NCBI GenBank assembly: GCA_964609385.1
Contig: CAZSSM010000116.1
Location: 1 to 17,787, forward strand
DNA from: CAZSSM01 sp964609385
GTDB taxonomy: Bacteria > Planctomycetota > Planctomycetia > Isosphaerales > Isosphaeraceae
Direction: 5' to 3'
DNA length: 17,787 nt
Program-made: the position numbers and the translations under genes
Notes under the pieces: model-generated
Told to the model about the DNA's origin: nothing
Database searches by the model: none
Seen by the model: the letters and a program-made list of their open reading frames with translations, nothing else
Shown here: positions 7,613 to 15,101 of the stretch, one piece after another
Numbering within the stretch: position 1 is the stretch's first letter
Layout of the letters: each line of letters begins with the position of its first letter

Positions 7613-10600
7613 CAGTCGGTCTCCTGGATCTGCGAAGGACGGGATTCGGGTTGCGGGCGATGGACGAATCGGAAGGGTTCGCTTAGGACGATCGCATCGA
7701 TCAGCGGGCTGAAGCGGTCGTCATGACTTCGGACGTGGGCCACGATCTCGCGGACGGTCGCTTCGTCACGGTAGTCGAGTTGGCGTCCGAGAGCAAAGGT
7801 GAGCATCTTCTGGGTCACTTGTCGGATCAGGTCGTCGCTCCGCTGCGCGATGAGAACGGCCTTGAGCCCCTGCGGGCCGCGGAACCGGGTTCCGTTGGGC
7901 AATTGGCCCCGGTCGTCGACGCGTCCGTCTTCCCGGCGTGGCCGGTAGCGGCCGAACCAGTCGAAGCCTTCGAGGCTGAACCCTAAAGGGTCCATCTGGC
8001 TGTGGCAGGCCGAGCAGTTGGGATTCTTGCGGTGAACCTCCAGCTTCTGACGGAACGAGAGCCGATCGTTCTCTTCGACCTCCTCGTTGAGCTGGCTGAC
8101 GTTCGGTGGTGGAGGCGGGGGCGGCGTTCCCAGCAGAGTATCGAGGATCCAGTGGCCCCGAACGACCGGACTGGTTCGGCCCTGGAATGACGTCAAAGCC
8201 AAGATGCTCGCCTGGCCAAGCAGGCCACCTCGGACTTCGTCGGTGATCGGGACCCGGCGCATCTCAGGACCCTGGATTCCACGCACTCGATAGAATCGGG
8301 AGATTTCTTCGTTCATATAGGTGTAGTCGGCGTCCACTAACTTTGTGATCGGTTGATCGTCACGGATCAGCGATTCGACGAAGAGCGCTGACTCCTGCTG
8401 GAGCGATTCGATCAGGGTATCGGTGGCCCACGCGTTGTCGATGGGGTCGGGCCGGTTCCGGATGCCGAGACGGTCGAACCCGAGCCACTGGCCCGCAAAG
8501 ACCGCCCCCAATGCGTCGGCCTTCGGGTCGTCCACCATCCGACGAACTTCAGCTCGGAGCTGATCTGGATCGGTCAGCAAGCCCTGGTCGGCTAACTCGA
8601 AGAGCCGATCGTCGGGCATCGACGCCCAGAGGAAGTACGAGAGTCGATTGGCCAGCGTGTGGTTGTCGACGATCGTGACCTCGCCAGTCGACGGGACCGG
8701 CTCGCGATGCAACAGGAACCGGGGCGAGGCGAGGACCGCCGGCAAGACCTCGACGATCGCCGACCGGAAGTCCTTCGTGTGCGGGCGGACCTCCCGAAAC
8801 AGTTCGAGCACCCACGACGCGTCTTCGGGACGGGTCGGTTGTCGCCAGGCGCGGCGGAGAAATCGATCGAGCACGATCCGAGCCGCCTCAGCCTCGTCGA
8901 GCGATGGCCCCGGTTCGGCGACGAAGAGCCGATCGCGGGCCGCTTGTTGGGACGGGTTGCGCGGCTCCGTCCCCAAGGCTTGTGTGACGACGTCTTCGGC
9001 GGCAGCCAGGTAGCTCTCCATCAGCAACGGCTGGAGGAACAACGTCTCGGCGCTATTGGTGAAGCCCGAAGGGCCGCTGAGGTCGTCGGGAAATCGCTTC
9101 GAGGGTTGCAGGCCATCGACCCCGAAGAGGTCGCGGACGGTCCGGTCGTATTCGACGTGGCTCAGCCGACGCGCGGGCACATAACCCGGATCGCGGACCG
9201 ACTCATAGTCGAACTCGACGATCTCGTGGTTCAAATGGGCCAGCAGGACCTTGCGCTCGGATTCCTCGGGCTCGATCGCCCAGTTCGGGGGCATCGCGCG
9301 GTTGCGGACCTGCTCCATCACGTTCCGCCAGCGTTCGCGATTGCGGACCAACGGTCGAGGCGCTTCAAGCAGCGCCTCGATGTCCAGGTTCCCCTCGTTC
9401 AGACCGTTGCCGTGACAATCGATGCAGTAGGTCATGAGGATCGGCCGAGCGTGCTGGTCGAACGTCTTGGATTGGGCCAATGCGAGGTCCTCTGGGGTCA
9501 GCACGACCGGCAAGGCCGCCTGAACACCCGGATCGTCAGCGTTCGCTCCACCTTCCTCATCCTCATCAGGCTCGGGCTCTTCCTCCAGCTCGCCGGCCTC
9601 AATCCGCAGCTCGCGGATGATCTCTTCAAGAAACTCGACCCGCTCTGTGTCCCCGCGTTCTCGTGCCTCGCGGAGGTCGGCCTCGCGCTCGGCAAGCTCA
9701 CGAATCAACGAGAGCTGGCCTTGAAGCTCATCCATCTCCTCATCCAGATAGTCCCGCTCCAATGGATCGGGAAGCTCCTCAGCGACGAGACGCTCCATCA
9801 AGCCGATCAACTTCGTGAGCAGGGAGGCGATCTGCTCTCGTCGGTCACCCGACGCGTCCTCTTGCTCGGCCTCGTCCCCTTCTTCCTGGTCGGATTCGAG
9901 GTTCAGAACAGCGAGATCGAGCTGTAACTCGGCGAGGAAGTCCTCGCGTCCGGTCGTATCGGAAAGCAATTCGAACTTGGCGATGGCCTGGTCGACCTGG
10001 TCGGAATCCCCGTCGCGCTCAGCGCGTTCGATGGTATCGAAGGCCTCGACGACGGCGCGTCGGCGAGCGATCGCCTGTTCGAGAAACTCCTCACGCAACC
10101 GAATCTCACCCAACTGACGCTCGAGGTTGCGCCGATCGATGCCAAGTCGTTCGCGCTCGGCCCGCATCTCTTCGAGATAATCTCGGGGCGATTCGAATTC
10201 CTCTTCGTCGTCCTCCTCTTCGAATTCGTCCTCGTCGTCTTCGAACTGATCGCCCTCGTCGTCAATGTCTTCGAGGATCTCGACGAGTCGTTCCTCGAGG
10301 ATCGACCGGCGATTGCGTTCGCGATGCTCGATCTCGCGCTCGAACCGAATGAGTTCGCGCCGCAAGCCCTCCATCTGCACGCGATCGATCCGGAGCCGGC
10401 GTTCAAACAGTTCGTCGAGAACATCGACGAGTTGCTTTCGAATGGCTTCGCGCTCCTCGAGATCATCCGATTCGAGGAAGCGCTCGACTGACGCATCGAG
10501 TTTGAACTCGAGCTGTTGGATGATCAGGAAACTCTCGGCCAGATCGTCGTCGAATTCCTCAGCGAGGAACCGATACTCTTCATAAATCTCGAGGATGCGT

Positions 10601-10875
10601 TCACGGAGTTCGTCGGCCATCTCGGGATCATCGTCTTCGAACTGCCTCAAGCGCGTGGTCAGCTCCGGCAGGCGTTTGTCGATGAACTCGAGGACCTCTT
10701 CCTCATCGATCTCCTCCTCGTCGAGGAACTCGCGGGGATCCTCGTCGAACAGGTCGTTCTCGCGCTCCTGTCCACGACTCGCGGCGAGCGAACCGAGGAC
10801 GATCGCGATCAGCGCCAAAGCGCCTCCGAGCCGAAGCCAACGGCTCGGTCTCGAAAGGATCACCGTCTCTGTCAT
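7612..10875 (-). CDS. DUF1592-group planctomycete cytochrome with a long acidic coiled-coil N-terminus
   Basis: I place the start at ATG 10875, because it overlaps the previous stop as ATGA and has GGAG (10888-10885) 9 nt upstream. The frame could be read from 11277, but that part is a shadow of the anti-sigma gene. The product has 1087 residues. Residues 11-33 form a signal peptide or anchor (RWLRLGGALALIAIVLGSLA). About 38-455 is charged and heptad-like, rich in Glu, Asp, Arg and Leu; in 206-228, 18 of 23 residues are Asp or Glu. CIDCH (Cys484-His488) marks the first haem c site (PSCyt1-like). Then come DUF1587 (about 565-630), DUF1595 (660-720), DUF1592 (735-865) and DUF1588 (877-985), with a Pro7 run near 918 and a second haem motif CSACH (954-958), and DUF1585 (about 1005-1075). 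It is predicted to be a periplasmic dihaem electron-transfer protein. The acidic extension is the odd part. Confidence 0.92.
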   Translation of the reverse strand: MTETVILSRPSRWLRLGGALALIAIVLGSLAASRGQERENDLFDEDPREFLDEEEIDEEEVLEFIDKRLPELTTRLRQFEDDDPEMADELRERILEIYEEYRFLAEEFDDDLAESFLIIQQLEFKLDASVERFLESDDLEEREAIRKQLVDVLDELFERRLRIDRVQMEGLRRELIRFEREIEHRERNRRSILEERLVEILEDIDDEGDQFEDDEDEFEEEDDEEEFESPRDYLEEMRAERERLGIDRRNLERQLGEIRLREEFLEQAIARRRAVVEAFDTIERAERDGDSDQVDQAIAKFELLSDTTGREDFLAELQLDLAVLNLESDQEEGDEAEQEDASGDRREQIASLLTKLIGLMERLVAEELPDPLERDYLDEEMDELQGQLSLIRELAEREADLREARERGDTERVEFLEEIIRELRIEAGELEEEPEPDEDEEGGANADDPGVQAALPVVLTPEDLALAQSKTFDQHARPILMTYCIDCHGNGLNEGNLDIEALLEAPRPLVRNRERWRNVMEQVRNRAMPPNWAIEPEESERKVLLAHLNHEIVEFDYESVRDPGYVPARRLSHVEYDRTVRDLFGVDGLQPSKRFPDDLSGPSGFTNSAETLFLQPLLMESYLAAAEDVVTQALGTEPRNPSQQAARDRLFVAEPGPSLDEAEAARIVLDRFLRRAWRQPTRPEDASWVLELFREVRPHTKDFRSAIVEVLPAVLASPRFLLHREPVPSTGEVTIVDNHTLANRLSYFLWASMPDDRLFELADQGLLTDPDQLRAEVRRMVDDPKADALGAVFAGQWLGFDRLGIRNRPDPIDNAWATDTLIESLQQESALFVESLIRDDQPITKLVDADYTYMNEEISRFYRVRGIQGPEMRRVPITDEVRGGLLGQASILALTSFQGRTSPVVRGHWILDTLLGTPPPPPPPNVSQLNEEVEENDRLSFRQKLEVHRKNPNCSACHSQMDPLGFSLEGFDWFGRYRPRREDGRVDDRGQLPNGTRFRGPQGLKAVLIAQRSDDLIRQVTQKMLTFALGRQLDYRDEATVREIVAHVRSHDDRFSPLIDAIVLSEPFRFVHRPQPESRPSQIQETD

Positions 10876-11597
10876 TGCCATGATCTCCGGGAGGCAAAGG
10901 TGGTGCGAAGGATGTCGATTCGGGACCGAGCCTGGCGGATCGCCTGACCAGTCGTCGTTGAGAGCGGCCGACTCGTCTGAGAATGGTACCTCAGCGGACG
11001 GACCGGTTCGGCGCTCGCCAGGTCGATCGCTGTCGGAGCGATGATCGTAGATTGATCGGTGATCGGCCCGATCGCTGGTGCGGGGTCGACACCTGGTTGG
11101 AACGCGTCGGCGACTCCGGTCGAGTCCGACGGTTCGAGCCCGGTCGGATCGTCGGTCGGAATCGGCTGGGGGCCTAGTCCGAGGATCGGTAGGCCGATCC
11201 CGATCAGCAGGCCAGCCACCATCAAGAGCCCGAGCGTACTCCAGGCCCGCAGCCGCAGTCGACGTCGACGCTGCCAACGCGCGATCACGACATCAACGGT
11301 CGAACGTGTCGAAGCGGATCGGGGAACGCTCCGGACCGTCGCGACGAACTGTTCGATCTCTTCGAGAGCGTCCGATGTGTACGAACTCGAGGGGTGGCGT
11401 GGCACGTCGCGACTCGAGTCGGCTTGCGATTCGGACCAGATTAGCCAGGCCTCGAGGTGCGGGTCGAGTTCGGACGACAGAGTCGGGGACGAGGAGAACC
11501 CGTCAAGGGGACCGGCTCGGCTCGAGCCAGCCTCGGAGTCGTTGTTTGGCGTTGTGCATCCGTCCCAGAACGGTGTTGAGGGGTGCTCCGGTGACAT
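10872..11597 (-). CDS. Single-pass membrane protein, probable anti-sigma factor
   Basis: The only ATG of this frame is at 11597, which overlaps the sigma gene by 95 nt. It gives 241 residues. Alternatives without a good ribosome-binding site are GTG 11405 or a rare CTG 11480, so the start is uncertain. The protein has an acidic/polar N-terminal half with DPHLEAWLIWS (45-55) and DALEEIEQFVATV (76-88), then a basic stretch RWQRRRRLRLRAW (107-119), one membrane helix (about 120-141, STLGLLMVAGLLIGIGLPIL), and a Pro/Ser/Thr-rich C-terminus that should lie outside. Topology and position straight after an ECF sigma gene suggest an anti-sigma factor, but no HxxxCxxC zinc motif is present. It ends as ATGA with the next gene. 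The role is inferred from context; the sequence itself matches no family I know. Confidence 0.72.
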   Translation of the reverse strand: MSPEHPSTPFWDGCTTPNNDSEAGSSRAGPLDGFSSSPTLSSELDPHLEAWLIWSESQADSSRDVPRHPSSSYTSDALEEIEQFVATVRSVPRSASTRSTVDVVIARWQRRRRLRLRAWSTLGLLMVAGLLIGIGLPILGLGPQPIPTDDPTGLEPSDSTGVADAFQPGVDPAPAIGPITDQSTIIAPTAIDLASAEPVRPLRYHSQTSRPLSTTTGQAIRQARSRIDILRTTFASRRSWQ

Positions 11598-12054
11598 CGG
11601 CGATCTCGCGGAAACTGAGTTCGGATTGGAGCCGCATCCAGACGACCTCGCGCTCGACGTCGGGCAGGCGATCGATCGCGGCCCGGAGGGCGGCGGATTG
11701 CTCGTGACGGATCAACGGGTCGTCGTCAGAGCGTGGATCGACCAGGTCGTCGAGGTTCTCCGTGGTCGGGCCAGGCATGCGTCGTCGGCGTCGCCAGCGG
11801 TCGACCACCTCATGACGCGCGATCCGGAACAGCCAAGCGCGGAACCGATCCGGGCCTCGGTACTGGTCCAGACGTTCCAGGGCTCGCAGCAGGATCTCCT
11901 GAAGCGCATCGTCGACGTCAGCCGGGCATCGGAGCATCTGACTGAGGTAGCCGTAGACGGCCTCCTCGTGGGCGGAGAGCAACCGATCGGCCGCCTCGCG
12001 ATCTCCGCGACGCGCCCGGGGCACCCAGTCCGACTCCTGCTCGACACGCTCCAT
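11503..12054 (-). CDS. RNA polymerase ECF-type sigma factor
   Basis: The product has 183 residues, the usual ECF length. Region 2 spans about 24-90 with the DDALQEILLRAL helix (48-59) and FRAWLFRIARHEVVDRWRRR (71-90), which binds core polymerase and the -10 element. Region 4 spans about 121-176 with LPDVEREVVWMRLQ (130-143) and the helix-turn-helix LSFREIADVTGAPLNTVLGR (146-165), which reads the -35 element. ATG 12054 is preceded by AGGAGG (12068-12063) at 8 nt, so the start is secure. It heads the run of overlapping genes sigma, membrane protein, DUF1592-group cytochrome and DUF1552 protein. Sigma factors of this kind often control their own operon, but I found no convincing ECF promoter in the 199-nt upstream gap. 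Confidence 0.95.
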   Translation of the reverse strand: MERVEQESDWVPRARRGDREAADRLLSAHEEAVYGYLSQMLRCPADVDDALQEILLRALERLDQYRGPDRFRAWLFRIARHEVVDRWRRRRRMPGPTTENLDDLVDPRSDDDPLIRHEQSAALRAAIDRLPDVEREVVWMRLQSELSFREIADVTGAPLNTVLGRMHNAKQRLRGWLEPSRSP

Positions 12055-12062
12055 GCCCGCGA

Positions 12063-12068
12063 CCTCCT
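12063..12068 (-). promoter_or_regulatory. Shine-Dalgarno AGGAGG of the sigma-factor gene
   Basis: A full AGGAGG lies 8 nt before ATG 12054 on the minus strand. It is the strongest ribosome-binding site in this operon; the downstream cistrons rely on overlaps. Confidence 0.7.
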
Positions 12069-12253
12069 GATGCTGAAGGTCATGACGTCGGGCCTCGGAA
12101 GATTATTGTCGAGCAATTCCCCCGTTTCACGTTGGGCGGTCCCCGGGATCATCCCATCGAGGACCGTCTCCCAAAGATCATCGACTCGTTCCTGATGGAA
12201 TCAACCAGCTCCGGTCATCGATCGTCGCCTTCGATCAACATGCTCATGCTTTG

Positions 12254-13015
12254 TCAGTCGAGGAACGACTCGTCGAGCGATCGAGGAGCGAACCCCTCAT
12301 GCTCGACCGAAAAAGCCAAGCAAGCGCGGATGTCGGCCGCGCAGAGTTCGGGATAGCTCCGGAGGATCTCACGCCAGCTCTGGCCGTCGACCAGCATCGA
12401 GACGACCTGACGGGTCGTGACCCATGTCCCTTTGATCATGGGGGAGCCGTCACCGACCGACTCGTGGACCATCAGGCGGTCCCACCAACGATCGGAGCCC
12501 CAATCGTCGCCCGATACCGACTCCTCGTTGGTTTGCTCCGCCAGACCTTCGACGGCATCATCATACGCTTCCTCAGCCTCGCGGTCCCGATCGGACGGAC
12601 CTTGTGACTCGGGGGCGTCCCACTCAGATTGACGGACCGGGATCGCGCTGAGCGAATCCGTGATCGTCGACGCGTCCTTTCGTTGTATCACCGAGGCCGA
12701 GGAACCACTGGGGGTCGGAGGCAATGGGCTGCGATCAAGGATATGGACCTTCTCCAAGGCACCCAGCGCGGCATTGAGGTCTTGGAGGGCGATCGACGTT
12801 TCGGCTAGATCGTCGGTGCTGGTTTCCAAAACGCCGGCCAAACGTTCGATGTGCGAACGGAGGATGCGTTCTAATTCGACTGCGGAATGTGTCGGCTGAT
12901 GCGATTGGCTTTGATGGTGGTGAGGAATCCGGGAAATATTGATCGGTCCGAAATCGTTGGTGTGCAGGTGTGAGCGTCGGACCTGTCGGTGGGCGTTGTG
13001 AGTGGTGAGTGGCAT
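12254..13015 (-). CDS. DUF433-domain protein with an N-terminal helical extension
   Basis: The product has 253 residues. The C-terminal 60 or so residues (about 183-243) fit DUF433, a small winged-helix-like domain found in antitoxins and DNA-binding proteins: PMIKGTWVTTRQVVSMLVDG (192-211) then SWREILRSYPELCAADIRACLAF (213-235). Residues 1-44 are polar and His-rich (PHHHQSQSHQPTH). About 45-92 is helical and may be a coiled coil (VELERILRSHIERLAGVLE, then a Leu/Ala-rich run). 95-180 is a Ser/Pro/acidic linker. DUF433 proteins are usually about 75-110 residues, so this one is greatly extended. No DUF5615/PIN-type toxin partner is adjacent. ATG 13015 has only a weak AAGG upstream. It lies 199 nt upstream of the sigma gene on the same strand and might share its transcript. 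Confidence 0.8.
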   Translation of the reverse strand: MPLTTHNAHRQVRRSHLHTNDFGPINISRIPHHHQSQSHQPTHSAVELERILRSHIERLAGVLETSTDDLAETSIALQDLNAALGALEKVHILDRSPLPPTPSGSSASVIQRKDASTITDSLSAIPVRQSEWDAPESQGPSDRDREAEEAYDDAVEGLAEQTNEESVSGDDWGSDRWWDRLMVHESVGDGSPMIKGTWVTTRQVVSMLVDGQSWREILRSYPELCAADIRACLAFSVEHEGFAPRSLDESFLD

Positions 13016-13344
13016 GATCGAAGAGCCCTTCCCTGGGGTTGAGGAGCAAGGCCCGACGTCATTGCCGGGCCGAACCGCGACGGGACATCCTTACCACGTC
13101 GCGACGAGTTCCACGGTGAGCTCGTTCGCGTCAACTGCGTAGTCGACGCGGTGCTCGGTAGTAAGATCGCGGATTATCCGGCCAAATTACTCAGCAAAAT
13201 CCGAGATTTCCTGAAGTCATCCGGCTCGGTTCACTCTCGCTATCGACCCGACCATTGCGCCATTCGATCGATGCCTCCTGTCGCGATCCGAACAGGAAAT
13301 CCGGTCCAAACCCACCCTATGGAGCCGGCAATGGACGGAACAAG
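13016..13344. other. 329-nt gene-free region upstream of the DUF433 gene
   Basis: No credible gene is seen. The region holds the 5' leader and presumably the promoter of the minus-strand DUF433 gene, and the 3' trailer of the amidohydrolase gene. It includes a 6-bp hairpin (13050-13071), a perfect 10-bp palindrome CGTCGCGACG (13097-13106), and a relatively AT-rich patch at about 13160-13220. That patch contains GATAAT on the minus strand (13178-13173), close to a -10 element, but I see no well-spaced -35 box. Confidence 0.5.
13050..13071 (-). repeat. Hairpin in the leader of the DUF433 gene
   Basis: GGCCCG (13050-13055) and CGGGCC (13066-13071) pair perfectly around a 10-nt loop, about 35 nt before the DUF433 start on the minus strand. 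It could affect translation; no T-run follows, so a terminator role is not supported. Confidence 0.35.
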
Positions 13345-14916
13345 TCAAATAGTAGGCCGGAGCGGTTGTCCGGGCGTGGCTCCGGTCGGCTCACCATCGA
13401 CGAGCGCGGGCACGCCGTTGACAATTGTGTGTCGGACTCCTTGCGCCAGGGTGCGGCCCGCTTCATATGTGGAGAGATCTTGGACCTGATCGGGATCAAC
13501 GACGGCGATATCGGCAGCCATGCCGGGTCGGATCAAGCCGCGGTCGAAGAGGCGGTAGCGTCGAGACGCGTGGGCGGCGAGGTGCGTAACCGCCTCGGGC
13601 CAGTCGTAATCGCCCAGTTCGCGGGTATGTCGCGCCAGGTAGCGAGCAAAGGCGCCCCATCCGCGCGGATGCGGGAAACCACCGCAGTAGATCCCGTCCG
13701 AGCCGGCCATGTGCGCGGGATGTCGGAGGATGGCGCGGACGTCCTCCTCGGTCCGATCGCCGGGGAAGCCGAAGATCCCAACGGCCATCTCCGAGGCGAC
13801 GCAGATCTCGCAGACGAAACGACCGACCGACATGCCGGCCCGCTCAGCCGCCTCGACAACCGTCATTCCCTCGGCCCAGCGATACGTCTCGCTCCGGACC
13901 AGGGTCAAGGTCGTCTTGTCGAGTGGATACGGCGTCCCGACGGCGAACCACTCGCGGTCGAGCCGATCCAGCACCGACGGATCGCGGAGCCGCTCCAGAG
14001 TCCGATCCACGCCGTCCTCCTGGACCCAAGGCGGCAGCGCGACCATCGCCAGAATTGTGCTTCCGGCCAAGTAGGGATAGGTATCATAGGTCAAGTCGAG
14101 TCCGTCGGCCCGGAACCGATCGACGATCGGCAGGAGAATATCAGATTTACCATTGAAGTGTGAGATATGGCCGTTCACTTCCGAGTCGATCATGATCTGA
14201 CGCACCTCTTCCAAGGCCTTCGGGGCCTTCGGGCCATATCCGCGCATGTGGGTGACGTAGACGCCATCGAACTCGGCGACCACGTGACAAAGCGCGGCGA
14301 TCTCGCGTGCATCGGCGTACATGCTCGGGATGTATTCGAGGCCGGTCGAGAGGCCGACACCACCCTGTTCCATCGCTTCTCGAAGCCGATCGGCCATCAT
14401 CCCGATCTCATCGTCGGTAGCCGGTCGGGGGTCGTTGCCGATGACGTCGAGTCGGAGGTTGCCGTTGGGGATCAGATAGGCGACGTTGACGGCGGTCGTT
14501 CCTCGAAACATCTCGAGGTACTCCGCGACGCTCGACCAGCGGGTCGCGACCCCGTTCGGGTTCCCGTTGAAGCCGGCAGTGTAGCGTCGCATGAGGTCGA
14601 TCGTCGCGGAGGTCCCAGGGGCGACCGAACTGCCGTCCTGGCCGATGATGTAGGTCGTCACACCCTGCCGGAGCGCAGGCAAGTGGACTGGATCATCCAG
14701 CAACATCAGGTCGCCATGGACATGGGCATCGATAAAGCCCGGGACGACGTAGGCCCCTTGAGCGTCGAGGATCCGTGCCGCGCGTCGGTCGACCTCGGGC
14801 CAGGTCCCCAATGCCGCGACCCGACCGGCCTCGACGGCCACGTCGGCACGGAAGGCCGGGCCGCCCGACCCGTCGATGACCCAACCCCCTCGAATCAACA
14901 AATCCCACATCAGCAT
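13345..14916 (-). CDS. N-acyl-D-amino-acid deacylase-family amidohydrolase
   Basis: The product has 523 residues, near the family norm. The start is ATG 14916 or ATG 14910; neither has a strong ribosome-binding site. Family signatures are the N-terminal LLIRGGWVIDGSG (6-18), the metal motif PGFIDAHVHGD (59-69; His65, His67), GVTTYIIGQDGSSVAP (85-100), GLSTGLEYIPSMYA (188-201), VTHMRG (221-226; His223), ISHFN (251-255; His253), GSDG (405-408; Asp407), and a C-terminal GLIRPGMAADIAVVDP. These enzymes remove acyl groups from N-acyl-D-amino acids using a binuclear metal site. In the characterised D-aminoacylases a Cys in a GNCG-like motif bridges the metals; here that place is Asp94 in GQDG, a variant that may define a subfamily. 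No signal peptide is evident, so it should be cytoplasmic. The exact substrate is unknown. Confidence 0.92.
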   Translation of the reverse strand: MLMWDLLIRGGWVIDGSGGPAFRADVAVEAGRVAALGTWPEVDRRAARILDAQGAYVVPGFIDAHVHGDLMLLDDPVHLPALRQGVTTYIIGQDGSSVAPGTSATIDLMRRYTAGFNGNPNGVATRWSSVAEYLEMFRGTTAVNVAYLIPNGNLRLDVIGNDPRPATDDEIGMMADRLREAMEQGGVGLSTGLEYIPSMYADAREIAALCHVVAEFDGVYVTHMRGYGPKAPKALEEVRQIMIDSEVNGHISHFNGKSDILLPIVDRFRADGLDLTYDTYPYLAGSTILAMVALPPWVQEDGVDRTLERLRDPSVLDRLDREWFAVGTPYPLDKTTLTLVRSETYRWAEGMTVVEAAERAGMSVGRFVCEICVASEMAVGIFGFPGDRTEEDVRAILRHPAHMAGSDGIYCGGFPHPRGWGAFARYLARHTRELGDYDWPEAVTHLAAHASRRYRLFDRGLIRPGMAADIAVVDPDQVQDLSTYEAGRTLAQGVRHTIVNGVPALVDGEPTGATPGQPLRPTI

Positions 14917-15101
14917 GCATCCCGCTTCGACTCAACGAACCGACCCTTCGACGCTGGCCCCAGCATTCCGACCCGCCAGCGGTCGATCAAGACAATGCCG
15001 GTCCGAACCGGAAAATGGGTCGCCGAGCAGGTCTTCGCGTGGACGCCTCATCGTCGACGAATTCGATCAGGATCGTGACCTTTGTCGAATCCAGAGTTCA
15101 C

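Noticed and set aside
8659..9927. Plus-strand open frame (422 codons) opposite the DUF1592-group gene
   Set aside because: It is antisense to CxxCH- and DUF-bearing coding sequence and has no recognisable motif.
10876..11277. 134-residue N-terminal extension of the DUF1592-group protein
   Set aside because: The extension is another frame of the membrane-protein gene, is Arg/Asp/Ser-rich without a signal peptide, and would bury the real signal anchor. The ATGA overlap and SD fix the start at 10875.
11059..12195. Plus-strand open frame (378 codons) opposite the sigma and membrane-protein genes
   Set aside because: The minus-strand sigma factor here is unmistakable, and the plus frame is a shadow of low-complexity Arg/Ser-rich sequence.
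12055..12253. ECF-type promoter (GGAAC ... CGTC-like) before the sigma gene
   Set aside because: A GGAAC occurs on the minus strand, but the nearest CGGTC is about 21 nt away, too far for the usual spacing, and no good -10 element is at the right place.
12254..13015. A toxin-antitoxin module
   Set aside because: The DUF433 domain suggested an antitoxin, but neither neighbour encodes a small toxin-like protein, and the protein is far longer than typical antitoxins.
13255..15078. Plus-strand open frames (about 302 and 303 codons) opposite the amidohydrolase
   Set aside because: The minus-strand amidohydrolase has all its family motifs in this span; the plus frames have none.
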